Assembly (NCBI GenBank): GCA_950295325.1
Contig: OX485808.1
Location: 34,120,527 to 34,184,526 of the forward strand
Origin: Polytrichum commune
Lineage: Eukaryota; Streptophyta; Polytrichopsida; Polytrichales; Polytrichaceae
Direction: 5' to 3'
Length of the DNA: 64,000 nucleotides
The notes under the pieces were generated by a model. That model was not told where the DNA came from and searched no databases. It saw nothing but the letters and a program-made list of their open reading frames with translations. Within the stretch, counting starts at the first letter, position 1; every line of letters starts with the position of its first letter. Positions 12,201 through 22,730 of this stretch are shown piece after piece. A program made the position numbers and the translations under genes.

Positions 12201-15049
12201 CCATATTTTCAACGCCTTCTCTTCTTCCATCCCTTGCTCGAGAACATCGCGACAAAAAAAACAAGCAATGTCCAAAAACATATTTTTCTCTTCTTCATCC
12301 AAATTATCGTAGCTTATCCTCAACGTTCTCCATATCCTTTCGTTGTCCCAACTACCACCAAGGCATTGTCCCCTCTGTAATCTTTGCAATGCTTGTTGCC
12401 ATACCCTAGGCCTTTGGACTCCACACAAATAGTTTCCCGATGCTTCCAAGCTCAAAGGCAGTCCACCACATGCTTCGATGACTTTGTTGGCAATTGTTTC
12501 AAATTGCGGCCCTTGAGGGCGTGGTTGTAAAAATGCATGCTTGTAGAATAGCTCCTTTGCTTGATCTTTGTCCAATAACTCCATGTCCATCTTTCCATTG
12601 TGTGAACTACAAAGTGTTTTTAAGTCTTGCCAATTTCGGCTTGTGGCAATGATCTTGGTGCCATTAGCAAACTTCCACTTCGATGAAACTAGCCCATGGA
12701 GTTGTTCTTGAGAGGCAACATCATCAAAGACAACAAAAACTTTTTTCCTCTCAAATATCTCTTGTAAGTACTTGAACCCCTCTTCCGTGGTGTTTATGTA
12801 CCTCTTGTACTTGAGATCCTCCAACAATTGTCTTTGTATATCCAAGATGTTTTTGGAGTCTCTCATAGTTGCCACAAAGCTTGTTGCTTCAAAGCCTTGA
12901 TGCACACGATGAAGAATGGCCTTTGTCAAGGTGGTCTTTCCAATTCCACCCATTCCGACGATGCCTAGAATTTGATTGGATTCTAGTTGAAATAACACGT
13001 TTGAGATTTGCTTATCAATATAGACAAATTGAACCGAGAGTGATGGTAATGAATGTGTGGACCGCACTTGTGATGAAAGTATTCGGTTTGCCCATGCAAA
13101 AAGTTGAAAACCCTATACAAACAGAATTTGAAATTAGATATTGCTTTGACACGTAAGTGACAATAAATGCAAAAGAATATGATTTTAATGAATGCTATCA
13201 AAGCACCTTGATAATCTCATTACAAAGAATACACTATTTTTAATAAGATTTCAAATTTGTATTTGGATCCAATATTTCATGAGAATGGATACAACAACAT
13301 AAATGATTATATTTGTTAGCCCATTTGAAAGTTGATGTGAACAAAATTCTAAACCATTTAATATATTGTTAGGGTCAATACCTGGGTATGAATTTGACTT
13401 GTATGTTGGGCCTCATTAGCTTCTCTCCCCTCCAAATTCGGTGTCCTCCAAAAGCGTTTGCACAAATACATGACGTCCTGAGGCAAATTTAAAATCGTTT
13501 GAAACACGGTTGTCTCATTTTCCACCTCTTGATTTCTAAGTGCAACATTCCCCCGTAAAATGGAACTTCTCAATTCTTTTAATGTTGTGCAAATCTCCTT
13601 GAACTTGGGTCTCTTTGTTCGTTCTAATGACCAACATTCGTTGATCAAGGAGACCAAAGCTTCGGGACAATCATCAGGCACCCATGGCCTCTCACCTGAC
13701 CTTAGCCTTGTAGAAAGATCATGATCAATGCCTCCAAATGGTTGTTTTCCTGAGAGTATAGTTGCACACATTACACCAAAACTGTATACATCGGCTTCAT
13801 GTGCATTCACTTTTTCCACTACAAAAGACATTGTGTTCTTTGTCTTTTGGTTGGTGTAGTGGAATAGCTCAGGTGCTTTATACAACCTCGTCCCAATACC
13901 TTGGATGAATTTCTCAGAAATGTTGCTATGCGCATCCGTTTTTGAAAGTCCAAAGTCAGCCAACTTCACATTCACATAGTTGTCCTTGTGCAATTTGTCC
14001 ACCATGATTTTATGCACCAATACATTGGCAGGTTTTAAATCCCGATGAGCAATTTTCTTCCCATGTAGATAACTCATGCCCTTCGCGATTTGTAAGATGA
14101 TGTCCATAGCTACTTGAATTCGGAAGGGTATTTTTGTTCCGCCATTTGATACCTCCTCTATCAATGCCTCCAAGCTTGTGTCTAGAAGCTCCATAGCAAT
14201 GAAACATTTGCGTTTCTCTGGTTTTTGGCCACAACATATGAATTTCACAACATTTGGATGATTGGCACTTGCAAGTATGCCTACCTCTTTCTTGAAGCTT
14301 TTGTCCCCATCTTCCATATCACCCAAAATTTGAACCTTATTTGCACACGGCAAACCAAACCAACTTGTTTTCTTTACATAGCCACATGCACCTTTTCCAA
14401 GTGGGCTTGAGCCTTGCCAACCCAATCGTGCATCAACCTCCACATGATGTCCACCATTCACATAGTTTCCTTGATTGTCATATCTTTTCAACAAGTATGC
14501 CGCAATAGTTGACTCTTCGCTAGCCACCTTGTTCTTAGAGGATGAATGCGTGGATTCTACAATTGCTTGTAATCGCGTCACCAATACGCGATGATCTTCA
14601 ACTCCTGATTCACTCATGGTGCTTAGTGAAAAACTCACATCATCTTGAAATTGGTCCAATTGTCCAACATATTGGCCTTTTAAGTGTCGATAAATATCAT
14701 CATGACAAGATTTGAGATCCATGAACAAGTCTTGGAACGCCTCTTCATTGTGGATTTGGAGCAATGCTACATGCCACCATTTCTCACCATAACAATCTTG
14801 TACCAACAACTTGGCCCTTTCAATAACTAGAAACAACTCCTTCAAGAGCAAGTCACAATTGTTAAGAAACTCATCTGTACGGGAGTAAATAATTTTTATG
14901 GTATTCGTGAATGTTTTGAGCGTTTGTGCAAGACATATGCATTGGCGTTGATTCAATGCAAATTTGGCACCACTCTCATGCACAATTTGTTGTATGCAAT
15001 CAATATTGAGTATACAAAGCCCCAAGATATTGGATTGATTAGCCATCAT
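8425..15049 (-). CDS. Kinase - NB-ARC - LRR - NB-ARC - LRR fused double-NLR gene
   Basis: Five exons: 15049-13382, 13112-11997, 11780-10776, 10578-9457 and 9240-8425 (556, 372, 335, 374 and 271 codons plus stop). All four introns are phase 0 with GT-AG ends, so the joined frame is open for about 1,908 residues. Domain order: helical N-terminal region (about 1-200), protein kinase (about 210-490), NB-ARC (P-loop near 611), LRR, a 46-residue remnant of a kinase-exon tail (about 1218-1263), second NB-ARC (P-loop near 1323), second LRR. The kinase-NB-ARC-LRR order matches the PNL immune receptors described in mosses; the extra NB-ARC-LRR is not part of that class as I know it. The start is the first ATG after an acceptor at 15053-15055, so a 5' leader exon lies upstream. 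The alternative is two genes, the second (10.6-8.4 kb) having lost its kinase exon. Expression is unproven. Confidence 0.7.
9457..10578 (-). CDS. Exon 4 of the fused NLR: second NB-ARC domain
   Basis: After a ctatag acceptor at 10579-10580 it reads GFQLSAPLSWANRILPSQ and then P-loop GMGGSGKTTLTKA, FVANMRDS, KVFVVFDDVAS, SKIIATSRNWQ, CGGLPLSLEALGGYLC, LLDIACFFC and a canonical MHD (MLTMHDHLRDMGR). Every nucleotide-binding motif is intact. The intron before it (10775-10579, 197 bp) is about 75 bp shorter than the matching introns of the other two units because of an internal deletion. It is phase 0, so it joins the kinase-tail remnant of exon 3 without a shift. The exon ends ..NASM before gtaaat, as in the other units. 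Confidence 0.88.
10776..11780 (-). CDS. Exon 3 of the fused NLR: first LRR domain joined to a kinase-exon tail
   Basis: Begins MIQNVEGLHVAGSHCNYD, a linker conserved in all three NLR units here, followed by about eight 24-residue LRRs of the form LVTLDLSGCSSLKEVPETLG. At plus-strand 10905-10910 (TGTCTC) the sequence switches to the end of a kinase exon, ETTLFQRFSILPQDVMYLCK, then FWRTPNLEGREANEAQ and IHTK, with an AAG|gtatta donor. The frame stays open across the switch. The tail matches the true kinase exon 1 end at about 13.4-13.5 kb and the copy B kinase end at about 63.4 kb. Confidence 0.85.
10905..10910. other. Recombination junction between LRR exon and kinase-exon tail
   Basis: The plus-strand word TGTCTC is shared by the LRR repeat (CCCAATGTCTCCGGTAATT) and by the kinase exon (GGTTGTCTCATT). 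To its right the sequence is LRR repeat; to its left it follows the last kinase-exon segment. This is what a microhomology-mediated deletion between tandem NLR units would leave: the start of one kinase exon and the end of the neighbouring LRR array were lost together. Confidence 0.75.
11997..13112 (-). CDS. Exon 2 of the fused NLR: first NB-ARC domain (MHN variant)
   Basis: After a ctatag acceptor the exon reads GFQLFAWANRIL and then a full NB-ARC ATPase switch: P-loop GMGGIGKTTLTKA, RNBS-A FVATMRDS, Walker B KVFVVFDDVAS, RNBS-B TKIIATSRNWQ, GLPL motif CGGLPLSLEASG, RNBS-D FLDIACFFC, and MLTMHNHLRDMGR in the MHD position. The final Asp after DDV and the DIACFF form resemble the TIR-NLR type of NB-ARC. 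The MHD aspartate, which helps hold ADP in the off state, is Asn here. In the second NB-ARC of the same gene and in copy B it is Asp. The exon ends ..NASM before gtaaat. Confidence 0.9.
13382..15049 (-). CDS. Exon 1 of the fused NLR: helical N-terminal domain plus protein kinase
   Basis: Begins MMANQSNILGLC after a T-rich tract and CAG. The first 200 or so residues look all-helical (LNQRQCICLAQTL, EFLNNCDLLLKELFLVIERA, EKWWHVALLQIHNEEAFQDL). I suspect a HeLo/RPW8-like four-helix bundle, but that is inference. The kinase domain has a glycine loop GKGACGYV (about residue 216), the ATP lysine in CANKV, HRDLKPANVLV (about 334), ADFGLSK (about 365) and the APE motif in YKAPELF (about 390). All catalytic residues are present, so it should be active. 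It is closest in style to plant mixed-lineage/TKL kinases. The exon ends ..FWRTPNLEGREANEAQHTSQ then IHTQ before a gtattg donor. Confidence 0.85.
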
Positions 15050-15055
15050 ATCCTG

Positions 15056-16950
15056 CATACAAAACAAAAAATGGGTAAGAATTAGAGCCACGTTGCATCC
15101 ACAAATTCAATGCCACATCACACAAAGGAAAAGACAATAGCATTTGGCATAATTTGTATACATATTGCTAGGCTTATTTTATGCTTGATGCCCACTTGGT
15201 GTCATTGTTGTGTTGTTTTCAAGCAATACTTTATATGGAACACACCTAACATATCAACATCATAAATTAATACATAACTTGACATTGTAGATTGAACTAA
15301 TATGTCAACTCTAGATTTTAATATTATTCATGACATGGCATTTATTGACTTATAGGGTTCCCAATATACAATACATAACATTGCACTATCAAACTTTGAT
15401 GTGTTGACATAGAACTGAACCCAAGATGAATAACATGCTTAATTCCTTGCAAGTTTAGTATAACTTTATGCTTTATGTATCACTAAATTATTAAAGGCTT
15501 CTTCACGGGGGGTGCACTTCATTGTCAAGTTGAACACCACGTGCGATAAAACAAAATCTACTTTTTACATAAAGCATCACCAAAATGGTTCAAAAGTTTA
15601 TGATTTTTTTTTCATGAGTAGATATACAGAGTATCTATTACATAGTAAAAATTGGTAACCAAATTTGATGATTTGTTTTTTTTATAAAACATACCGTTTC
15701 TAACTAGAATGACGCAACATTGAACTAAACAAATTACTACAAAAAATGAAGATGACTAAAAATTTCAAAAAAATATACAAAAGATATTATCAATGGTTAT
15801 GTGTATGTAGAAAAAATATCATAATTTTAAAAATTATCTATGGCATGTAATATAGGGTAGCAAACTTTTATCGCACGTGGTTATGAAATGTAAGGGGGTG
15901 TGATCCCCCCGTGGGCTTCTTATGAAATCCAACATGAGACAAATACCAACTTATTATGCACACCCAATACGGTTGGAGTACCATGATGTACATATAACAT
16001 CTTCCTAAGTGGACACAATATAAAATTCCTCACCCATCCATATTTTGTAGAGAATTGTTTAAGTCTGCTGGCTATGTCTTGTAGACCTAAAAATATATAA
16101 GAAAGCACATAAAGTTATGTGTGACACATGAATTGAAAGTATTGTTTTGTTCACCGCAATTATAAGAGATAAAATTTTCAAGTTCAAATTTATAAAGTCT
16201 AATGATTCGTTCCTTGTATGTGAATAATTTCAAAACTCTAAAGTATCCACATTAAATTACTATGACCTCAATAAAATTATTACTACTCAAAATGTTGTCG
16301 AATTCAAGTTTGGAGGGACAAAGAAGAGAACAATATAAGATATCAAGTGGCGAAATTGAAGTGGAATTTCAACAAGTATTCACTGTTCATCACAACCACA
16401 AACCTACTCTTATCCCTAACGCATTGAGAATCATAGCCAACAAGAAAATTTGAGCATAAAACTTGTTATCAACAATGTCACTAACAACTACAAAGAGTAT
16501 ATAAATTAAATTCTTTTATTTAACCATTCAAAACAACTATGGAAGAATCAACAATTGGACTTTTAATATTGTGGGTGTTTAACGAAACATTGGAGGTCAT
16601 CAACAACACACTGGGAAGTTTCAAAAACTGCAATTGTAAAACACTATAGCAACTTTTACGAATTCTTTAAGCACATGAGACATGTTGTGGGGAATTAAAT
16701 ACGTAAGTCAAAGGGGGTGAACCTTCAGTTTCTTCTTGCATGGTGGCCTCTTTCAAACACCTATGTGTGCTCTTCGTTTTATAATTGAATGCAGCTTCAA
16801 AGTTCCACGACTTGAAAGATGAAATTTTCCAAAGTGGTATACTAATCCTTCATATCATCTCATCCACCTCAAACTGCAATACAAACAATTATCTTTTCAA
16901 ATTTACTTTTAGTCCAGCTTTCATTTTGTCATTTCAATGATCTTCACTAA
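15056..16950. other. Upstream region of the fused NLR gene
   Basis: No coding gene seen. On the - strand this is the 5' flank and presumably the leader intron of the NLR gene: a T-rich tract and CAG acceptor end at 15053. A 410-bp MITE at 15504-15913 sits about 460 bp upstream of the start codon. I could not place the leader exon or a TATA box with confidence. From about 16.1 to 16.9 kb there is only AT-rich sequence. Confidence 0.5.
15504..15913. mobile_element. 410-bp MITE with 8-bp target duplication in the NLR 5' flank
   Basis: The ends are CACGGGGGG and CCCCCCGTG, flanked on both sides by GGCTTCTT (15496-15503 and 15914-15921), a perfect 8-bp target-site duplication. A second pair of inverted blocks inside, CCACGTGCGATAAAA and its complement, puts the palindrome CACGTG at 15538-15543 and 15874-15879. 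No coding capacity. An 8-bp duplication is typical of hAT-type transposition; the superfamily is inferred from that alone. Confidence 0.88.
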
Positions 16951-16955
16951 CCACA

Positions 16956-18480
16956 CCTCATTTTCTAGCATACTTTGATATTGTCACATGCACTCTACCA
17001 TACTTTGGCATAATGGCCTTTGTTCTCGGCTCGATTGAAAAGTAAAACTTAATTTTAACACACCAACCTTTTTCAATTTTCCTCCACAATGAACCAAAGT
17101 GCCATTACAATCCCATTTCATAACAAGACCAATCTCCACTCGACATGGTTAGAAACAAGTTCATGGGTTCCACTGAAAAATGATGGCATCAACTCTCCAC
17201 ATAAACTCTGACTCACCTCACCAATTTGTGTTAAACATTTGTTACTAGGAACGACAATCAAGATATATCATTTTTGAATAACCAAACTATTGCAGTGAAT
17301 TTTCAACTTCCCCTTGCAAGGCAACAACAACATGGTCAATCATCCTTGATGTCGAAGTCCAAGATGGAATACTCTTACAACTACTTTTATTGTTGAGATC
17401 ACATTCTCTTTCATCAATACTCCTTCAGCCCAACACACAAATGAGTCTAACATTGATTTACAAATATTATCCCAAACCTTACATCAACCAAAGGCCGCGA
17501 TTTCATGTAAATGATCATCCCCAACATGCAATATCTTACAAGAAAAAAGAGTAACCCTGGATGTATTTAATGGCACCTTATTTGAATATCCTTCACAACC
17601 ACCTTGTCTATTTGAAACTTGTGCACCTGAAAGATGTTGCAGAAAAGAAGACATTAGAATGGAACACCATGGATGGCAATATTAATCAAATTCAACAAAA
17701 AACTTAGCCAACCTGCTTTCATGACCTGCATCTATGCAAGTTAACAAACGACCACTTCTATGTAATATAAAGTGATTGAGTTTGTGTACAGAGAGATCCT
17801 ACATTTCCACACATGTGAGAGTTCGTCCATAAAATTTTAAGCGTCTTCAATCAAAGATCACTATGTGAAAATTAGGGACTAAGTAGAGATGTATGCTTCA
17901 GTCCTGTCAAAAAATTACAGAATTACAATATAAACCCGTTCTCCGAATCGCTTCTCTGCATAAGGTATGCGGCCTACTACAGGCACTTTTCACTCCACAT
18001 ACCATTTTGAATGTCAGTGGATTATATCGGGGATTGTCTCATCTTGCCAATGTTGAAGATTGTCAATTGAACAATTACCACTTGCCAATCGTGAAGATTG
18101 TCATTTCAAGTTTCAGGTTCGGCGTTGAGATGCAAAGAGTAATAGGAAGTCAAGTCAACTATAAGCTGATCTATAACTGATCACAGCGGCCCTCCCAAGT
18201 TTCATCAACAATTCAACCTAGAATGGTGTTTGTATTTCAGCACATAGTCCAAACCTCAACATAACCCATGTCCTTGTAGTGATTGTTTCAAAACTTTAGC
18301 CTTGTTATGTACAACGTAAATATAGATGTCTGATCTAGATGAGGGACGATATGAGGCCACCATACTTGTGCGTCAGCTACCAACTCGCCAAGTTCACCCT
18401 TTTTGGAATGGCATGTCGATTCACAAGAGAGGGCACCATGTGAGTTTTCCCATGTTTTCCTTCGCTCTCAAAAGAAAATG
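16956..18480 (+). repeat. Long direct repeat, left copy, flanking a copia remnant
   Basis: Runs parallel to 19886-21330, starting from ttctagcatactttgatatt and ending near cccatgttttccttc. Many substitutions and small indels separate the two copies, so the repeat is old. The pair encloses RT/RNase H coding debris, so the repeats may be large LTRs or a duplicated flank. I could not find clean TG..CA ends or target duplications. No gene seen inside. Confidence 0.6.
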
Positions 18481-18568
18481 GGATTTTAAGGTGAAATACA
18501 AGCCTTCAGGATAGATTGATAAGTATAAATAGAGCCACACGTACTCTCTAGTAATTAAGTCAAATTCC

Positions 18569-19420
18569 ATGAGGACAATGTTCGCCACAACAGGAGATGG
18601 TGACTATTATGTTGGTTTCGAAGTTATGCATAGCAAAGAAGCAGAGATCGTTTTTCTTCACCACACAAGATATATCAATGAAGTGCTCAAACGGTTTCAT
18701 ATGATAGATTGCAACCCCCTTTCAACACTTGCTGGCTCTCACGTTCATTCGTCCATGCAGTGCAGTCAGATGACTCTCTATGCAATGCACCAATTTCAGA
18801 TATCTATAAGGAAGTCGTTGATTGCCTAATGTTTGCATCCCTGTTCACTCGCCCATACACTTTGGACACTGGCTAAATATGCCGAATGTCCTTGACAGAT
18901 GCATTGGACAACTATCAAACGAACTTTTCATTATCTCAAAGGGACAGCTGATTACGGTTTGCTATATAAACAATGTGTTTGTGCACCTGTACTTGCACGT
19001 TGTTGCGAGTGGGACTACGGAGGTGACATCGATACCGACAAAGCACGTACAGGATATTTGTTCAAACTCGCCGACAACTTAATTGCTTGGCACTCACAAT
19101 AGCAGAAGTGCACAGCTGTAAGTACTATAGAAGCAAAATACATTGCAGCTTGTGCAGCCACGGAAGAAGTTGTCTGGCTCAGGCGATTGCTGGGGACTTT
19201 CGGTATCAACCTCACCAAACCAACATTGATTCGTAGTGATAATCATTCTGCTACACGTCTTGTGAAGAATCCTGAATTTTACAAGCGTACTAAGCACGTG
19301 GACATCCAACATCACTTTATACGATATCAGTCTCAGGACAAGGTCATAGACCTTGAATATATTCCAACAGCATTACAAACTGCTGATACAGGGGAGACAA
19401 TACCTGGATGGAGCTAGTGG
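18569..19420 (+). mobile_element. Ty1-copia retrotransposon remnant (reverse transcriptase end and RNase H)
   Basis: Pieces in two frames: DYYVGFEVMHSKEAEIVF and RYINEVLKRFHMIDCNPLST (the copia RT C-terminal block), TIKRTFHYLKGTADYGLLYK, then RNase H pieces GYLFKLADNLIAWHSQ, a stop, QKCTAVSTIEAKYIAACAAT, EEVVWLRRLL, SDNHSATRLVKNPEF, KRTKHVDIQHHFIRYQ. Order and motifs are those of copia pol (the KTKHIDIxxHFIR block is diagnostic). Stops and frame changes make it non-functional. Gag, protease and integrase were not seen. Confidence 0.9.
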
Positions 19421-19885
19421 CAAACTTTACATTAATCGTCACGCAAAACTCGTTACGCGCAGATCAGACTTCCCAACTCCGGAGTCTCCTATCAACACTA
19501 CCTTGAACAGACCGTCGTACTCATCACCCGTTTGTGCACCAATCTCTTCACGCATTCTTCTTGCTTGCAGAAGATTGCTCCCCACACACCTTCTTCACCA
19601 AACGCATGGCACCTTTAACACAAATCCACAAATGGCGTCCAGCTAGACCCCTCCCCTCACCAAGACCCACACATGCGCCACGAATCCAACCCCATGCCAC
19701 CACATGCCACAACAATCACAAAGCATCCTATAACATGGCCCAGACAATCCCGGATCCTTCTCGATCCTTCTCGCCGCTATTTCCAACCCAACACACAACA
19801 CACAACACATGACTTCTCCCGCACCCACAAATTTGGAAGGGGAGTGAGCAGAACCTCCCCCGGTGGCTTTATGAAAACACACCTT

Positions 19886-21330
19886 GCTTTCTAGCATGCT
19901 TTGTTATTGTCACATGCACTCTAGTGTACTTTGGCGTAGTGATCTTTGGTTCTCCATTCAATTGAAAAGTAGAAGTAATTTTCAAACACGCCACCCTTTT
20001 TCAATTTTTATCCACAATGAACCAAAGTGCCATTAGAATCCCAATTCATAACATGACCAATCTCCAATGGACATAGTTAGAAATAAGTTCATGAATGTTC
20101 CATTGAAAATGATGACATCAACACTCCAAAGCCAAAAAGATGAAATGGATTAACAGATCTCTCCATATAATCTCAAACTCACCTCACCAATTTGTGTTGA
20201 ACATTTGTTACTAAGAACGACAATCAGCATATATGATTCTTGAGTAACAAAACTTTTGCACTGAATTTTTCAACTTCCCTCTACAAGACATTAACAACAT
20301 TGTCAATCATCCTTACTGTTGAAGTCCAAGATGGAATACTCTTACAACTACTTTTATTACTGAGATCATATTCTCTTCCATCAATACTCAAACTTGATGT
20401 CAATCAAAAGCCATTATTTTATGTAAATGATCTTCCCCAACATGCAATACCTTAAGAGAAACAAAAGTAACCCTGGTTGTATTTAATAGCACCTTGTTTG
20501 AATTTCCTTCACAACCATCTTTTCTATTTGAGACTTGTCTGCCTAAAAGACGTTGCAAAAAAGAAAACATCAAAAAGGATTACCATGGATGGCAACCAAA
20601 TTCAGCAATACTTCGTTGTGATATAAAGTGATCGAGTTTGTATACAAAGAGATCCTACATTTCCAAACATGTGAGCTCTTTTATAAAATTTCAAGCATCT
20701 TCAATCCAAGATCATTTTGTGAAGACTAGGGACTAAGTGGAGATGTCTGCTTCAGTCCTGTCAAATTTTTACAAAAATATATTAACCCGTTCTCCAAATT
20801 GTTTCTTTGCATAAGGTATGCAACCTACTGTGGGCACTTCCAACTCCACAAACCATTTAAAATGTCGTCAGATCATATCGGGCATTGTCTCATCTTGCTA
20901 ATATTGAAGATTGTCATTTGAACAATTAACATTTGTCAATCGTGAAGATTGTCATTTCGAGTTTCAGGATCGGAGTTGAGATTGAAACAGTAATAGGAAG
21001 TAAAGTCGAGCTTCCTTTCCTCTTTAACTAATCACAGAGGCCTTCCCAAATTCTGTTAACAATTCAACCTAGAATGGTGTCTGTATTTTGAGCACATAGT
21101 TCAAATCTCAACATAACAATTCTTTTGGCAATTGTTTCAAAACTTTCGCCTTGTCATGTACAATGTAAATATAGATGTCTGATCTAGATGAGTGGCAACA
21201 GAGGGCCACAATACTTGTGTGCTAGCCACCAACTCACCAAATTCACCCTTTTTGGAAAGGCATGTTCGATTCACAAGCGAGGCACCCTATGAGCTTTCCC
21301 ATGTTTTCGTTCACTAGCAAAGAAATGAAG
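19886..21330 (+). repeat. Long direct repeat, right copy
   Basis: Second copy of the repeat at 16956-18480, from ttctagcatgctttgttatt to cccatgttttcg. A purine-rich run (ggaaggggagtgag, about 19830) just before it could be a polypurine tract, which would fit a 3' LTR of the copia remnant. The length (about 1.4 kb) and the missing ends leave this open. Confidence 0.55.
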
Positions 21331-22469
21331 ACTTAAAAAGAGAGTCCAAAAACATCTTTTGGGCAGCATCTCCTAACCTACTCAAAGAACTAGGAGAATT
21401 TAAGTTATGCTCGAAAGAATTGATGTCATGTAATTTGATCCTAATGAGGAGCGAGTATGTATTTCACTACTTTAGGATGGCGCAATCGTGATACAACCCT
21501 CAATGGTTCCATTACCAAAACTTCATTCATTAGCACTCGTATTCTCCTCCGTGCCAAAAAGACTTGGCACAAGCAAAAAACCAAAGGATCCATGTCATGA
21601 CAAAAGTGAAGTACTCCCTAGGCACAAGGCTCAAGTGCAACCTTTTGAAGCAAATGTCCTCTTGAAGAAGGTTGTTTCTTTGGAATAGGTGTGCACACAA
21701 CCGTCTTCCATTTCTCAAGCATCTAAGTGTTGTAGTGACTATCTTGCTTGGGGATATATATACACGTTTGGGATGAAGTTCACGTGCAAGTGGCGCTTCC
21801 CCCATCACTAGTTCGCATGGTTACATGCAACAACGACATAATTTCAATGTGTCCACTCCTTGTGCTCCCATTCAAAAATCAAATCACAATATTTGCAAAA
21901 GAACAAGAAGTTTTCTAGGATCCAGCAAGCTGGCTACAGAATAATCTTGGTACTTCAAGAATAAACTTGGAGGACTGAACCCCTGCAACAACGTCTCCGC
22001 AGCAGCACTGGGCCCAAGGTTTCTTCAAGATATCAGAGCTATGTAATTGAAGTCGAACTAGTCCAGCCACGACAATTTTGACTTAATGGCACAGTATACA
22101 TTGACAAGATTGACCTATCGTCAACAAAGTTAAGTCTTAACAACACCTGTGAGTTTAGACACATACCCTGTCACAAAAACTCCAGTGTGGGGAAGACACT
22201 GTTGAATTTCTAAAAGCATTGACCCACATGCTAACATCGTGGGTGTTCTGTCAAGTTACCCATAGACCTCACAGCTGGTGCACTACTCTACAGGTTCCTC
22301 TGTGAAAAGCACACAATTAACTTGACCTCGGCAGTTCCAATTGAGTTCTCAAACCAAGGTTTTGGATGTTGGGGCAGGTTTAGATCACACAGACAACCAA
22401 CAACTTAAAATTGGAATAGTCACTGTGGTTTTTACTGTGCATTCCCTCTCTGTTGATTCTATTCAGTGT

Positions 22470-22730
22470 CCGGGGAGGATTTTGGGCATAATCAGTCGAG
22501 ATCTTACTGTTTACAAGACCAACTGGTTACATGTTGACACCTTTCGGTTTTCCTTTATTAGAAATAACTCTATTACTCTATTAGAAATTACTGCATTAGA
22601 AATATTGGGGAATATTCTGTAAAATATGCTAAATGGATCGGTAGCTTTACTGTAGTCTTGAATTTGAACCAGTTATTTCTCAAACTCCACCAGTTCATCT
22701 GTAACTAGCGGTTCAGTTCACCCCGTTCAT
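22470..22730 (+). repeat. AACCGGTT-rich dispersed repeat, unsplit copy
   Basis: Runs from ggggaggattttgggcataa through accaactggttacatgttga to tctgtaactagcggttcagt. Related copies lie at about 6966/7998, 26215-26430, 29770-29970 (inverted), 30185-30390, 51170-51350, 51375-51580 (inverted) and 56590/57640. No coding capacity and no obvious terminal repeats. Confidence 0.75.
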
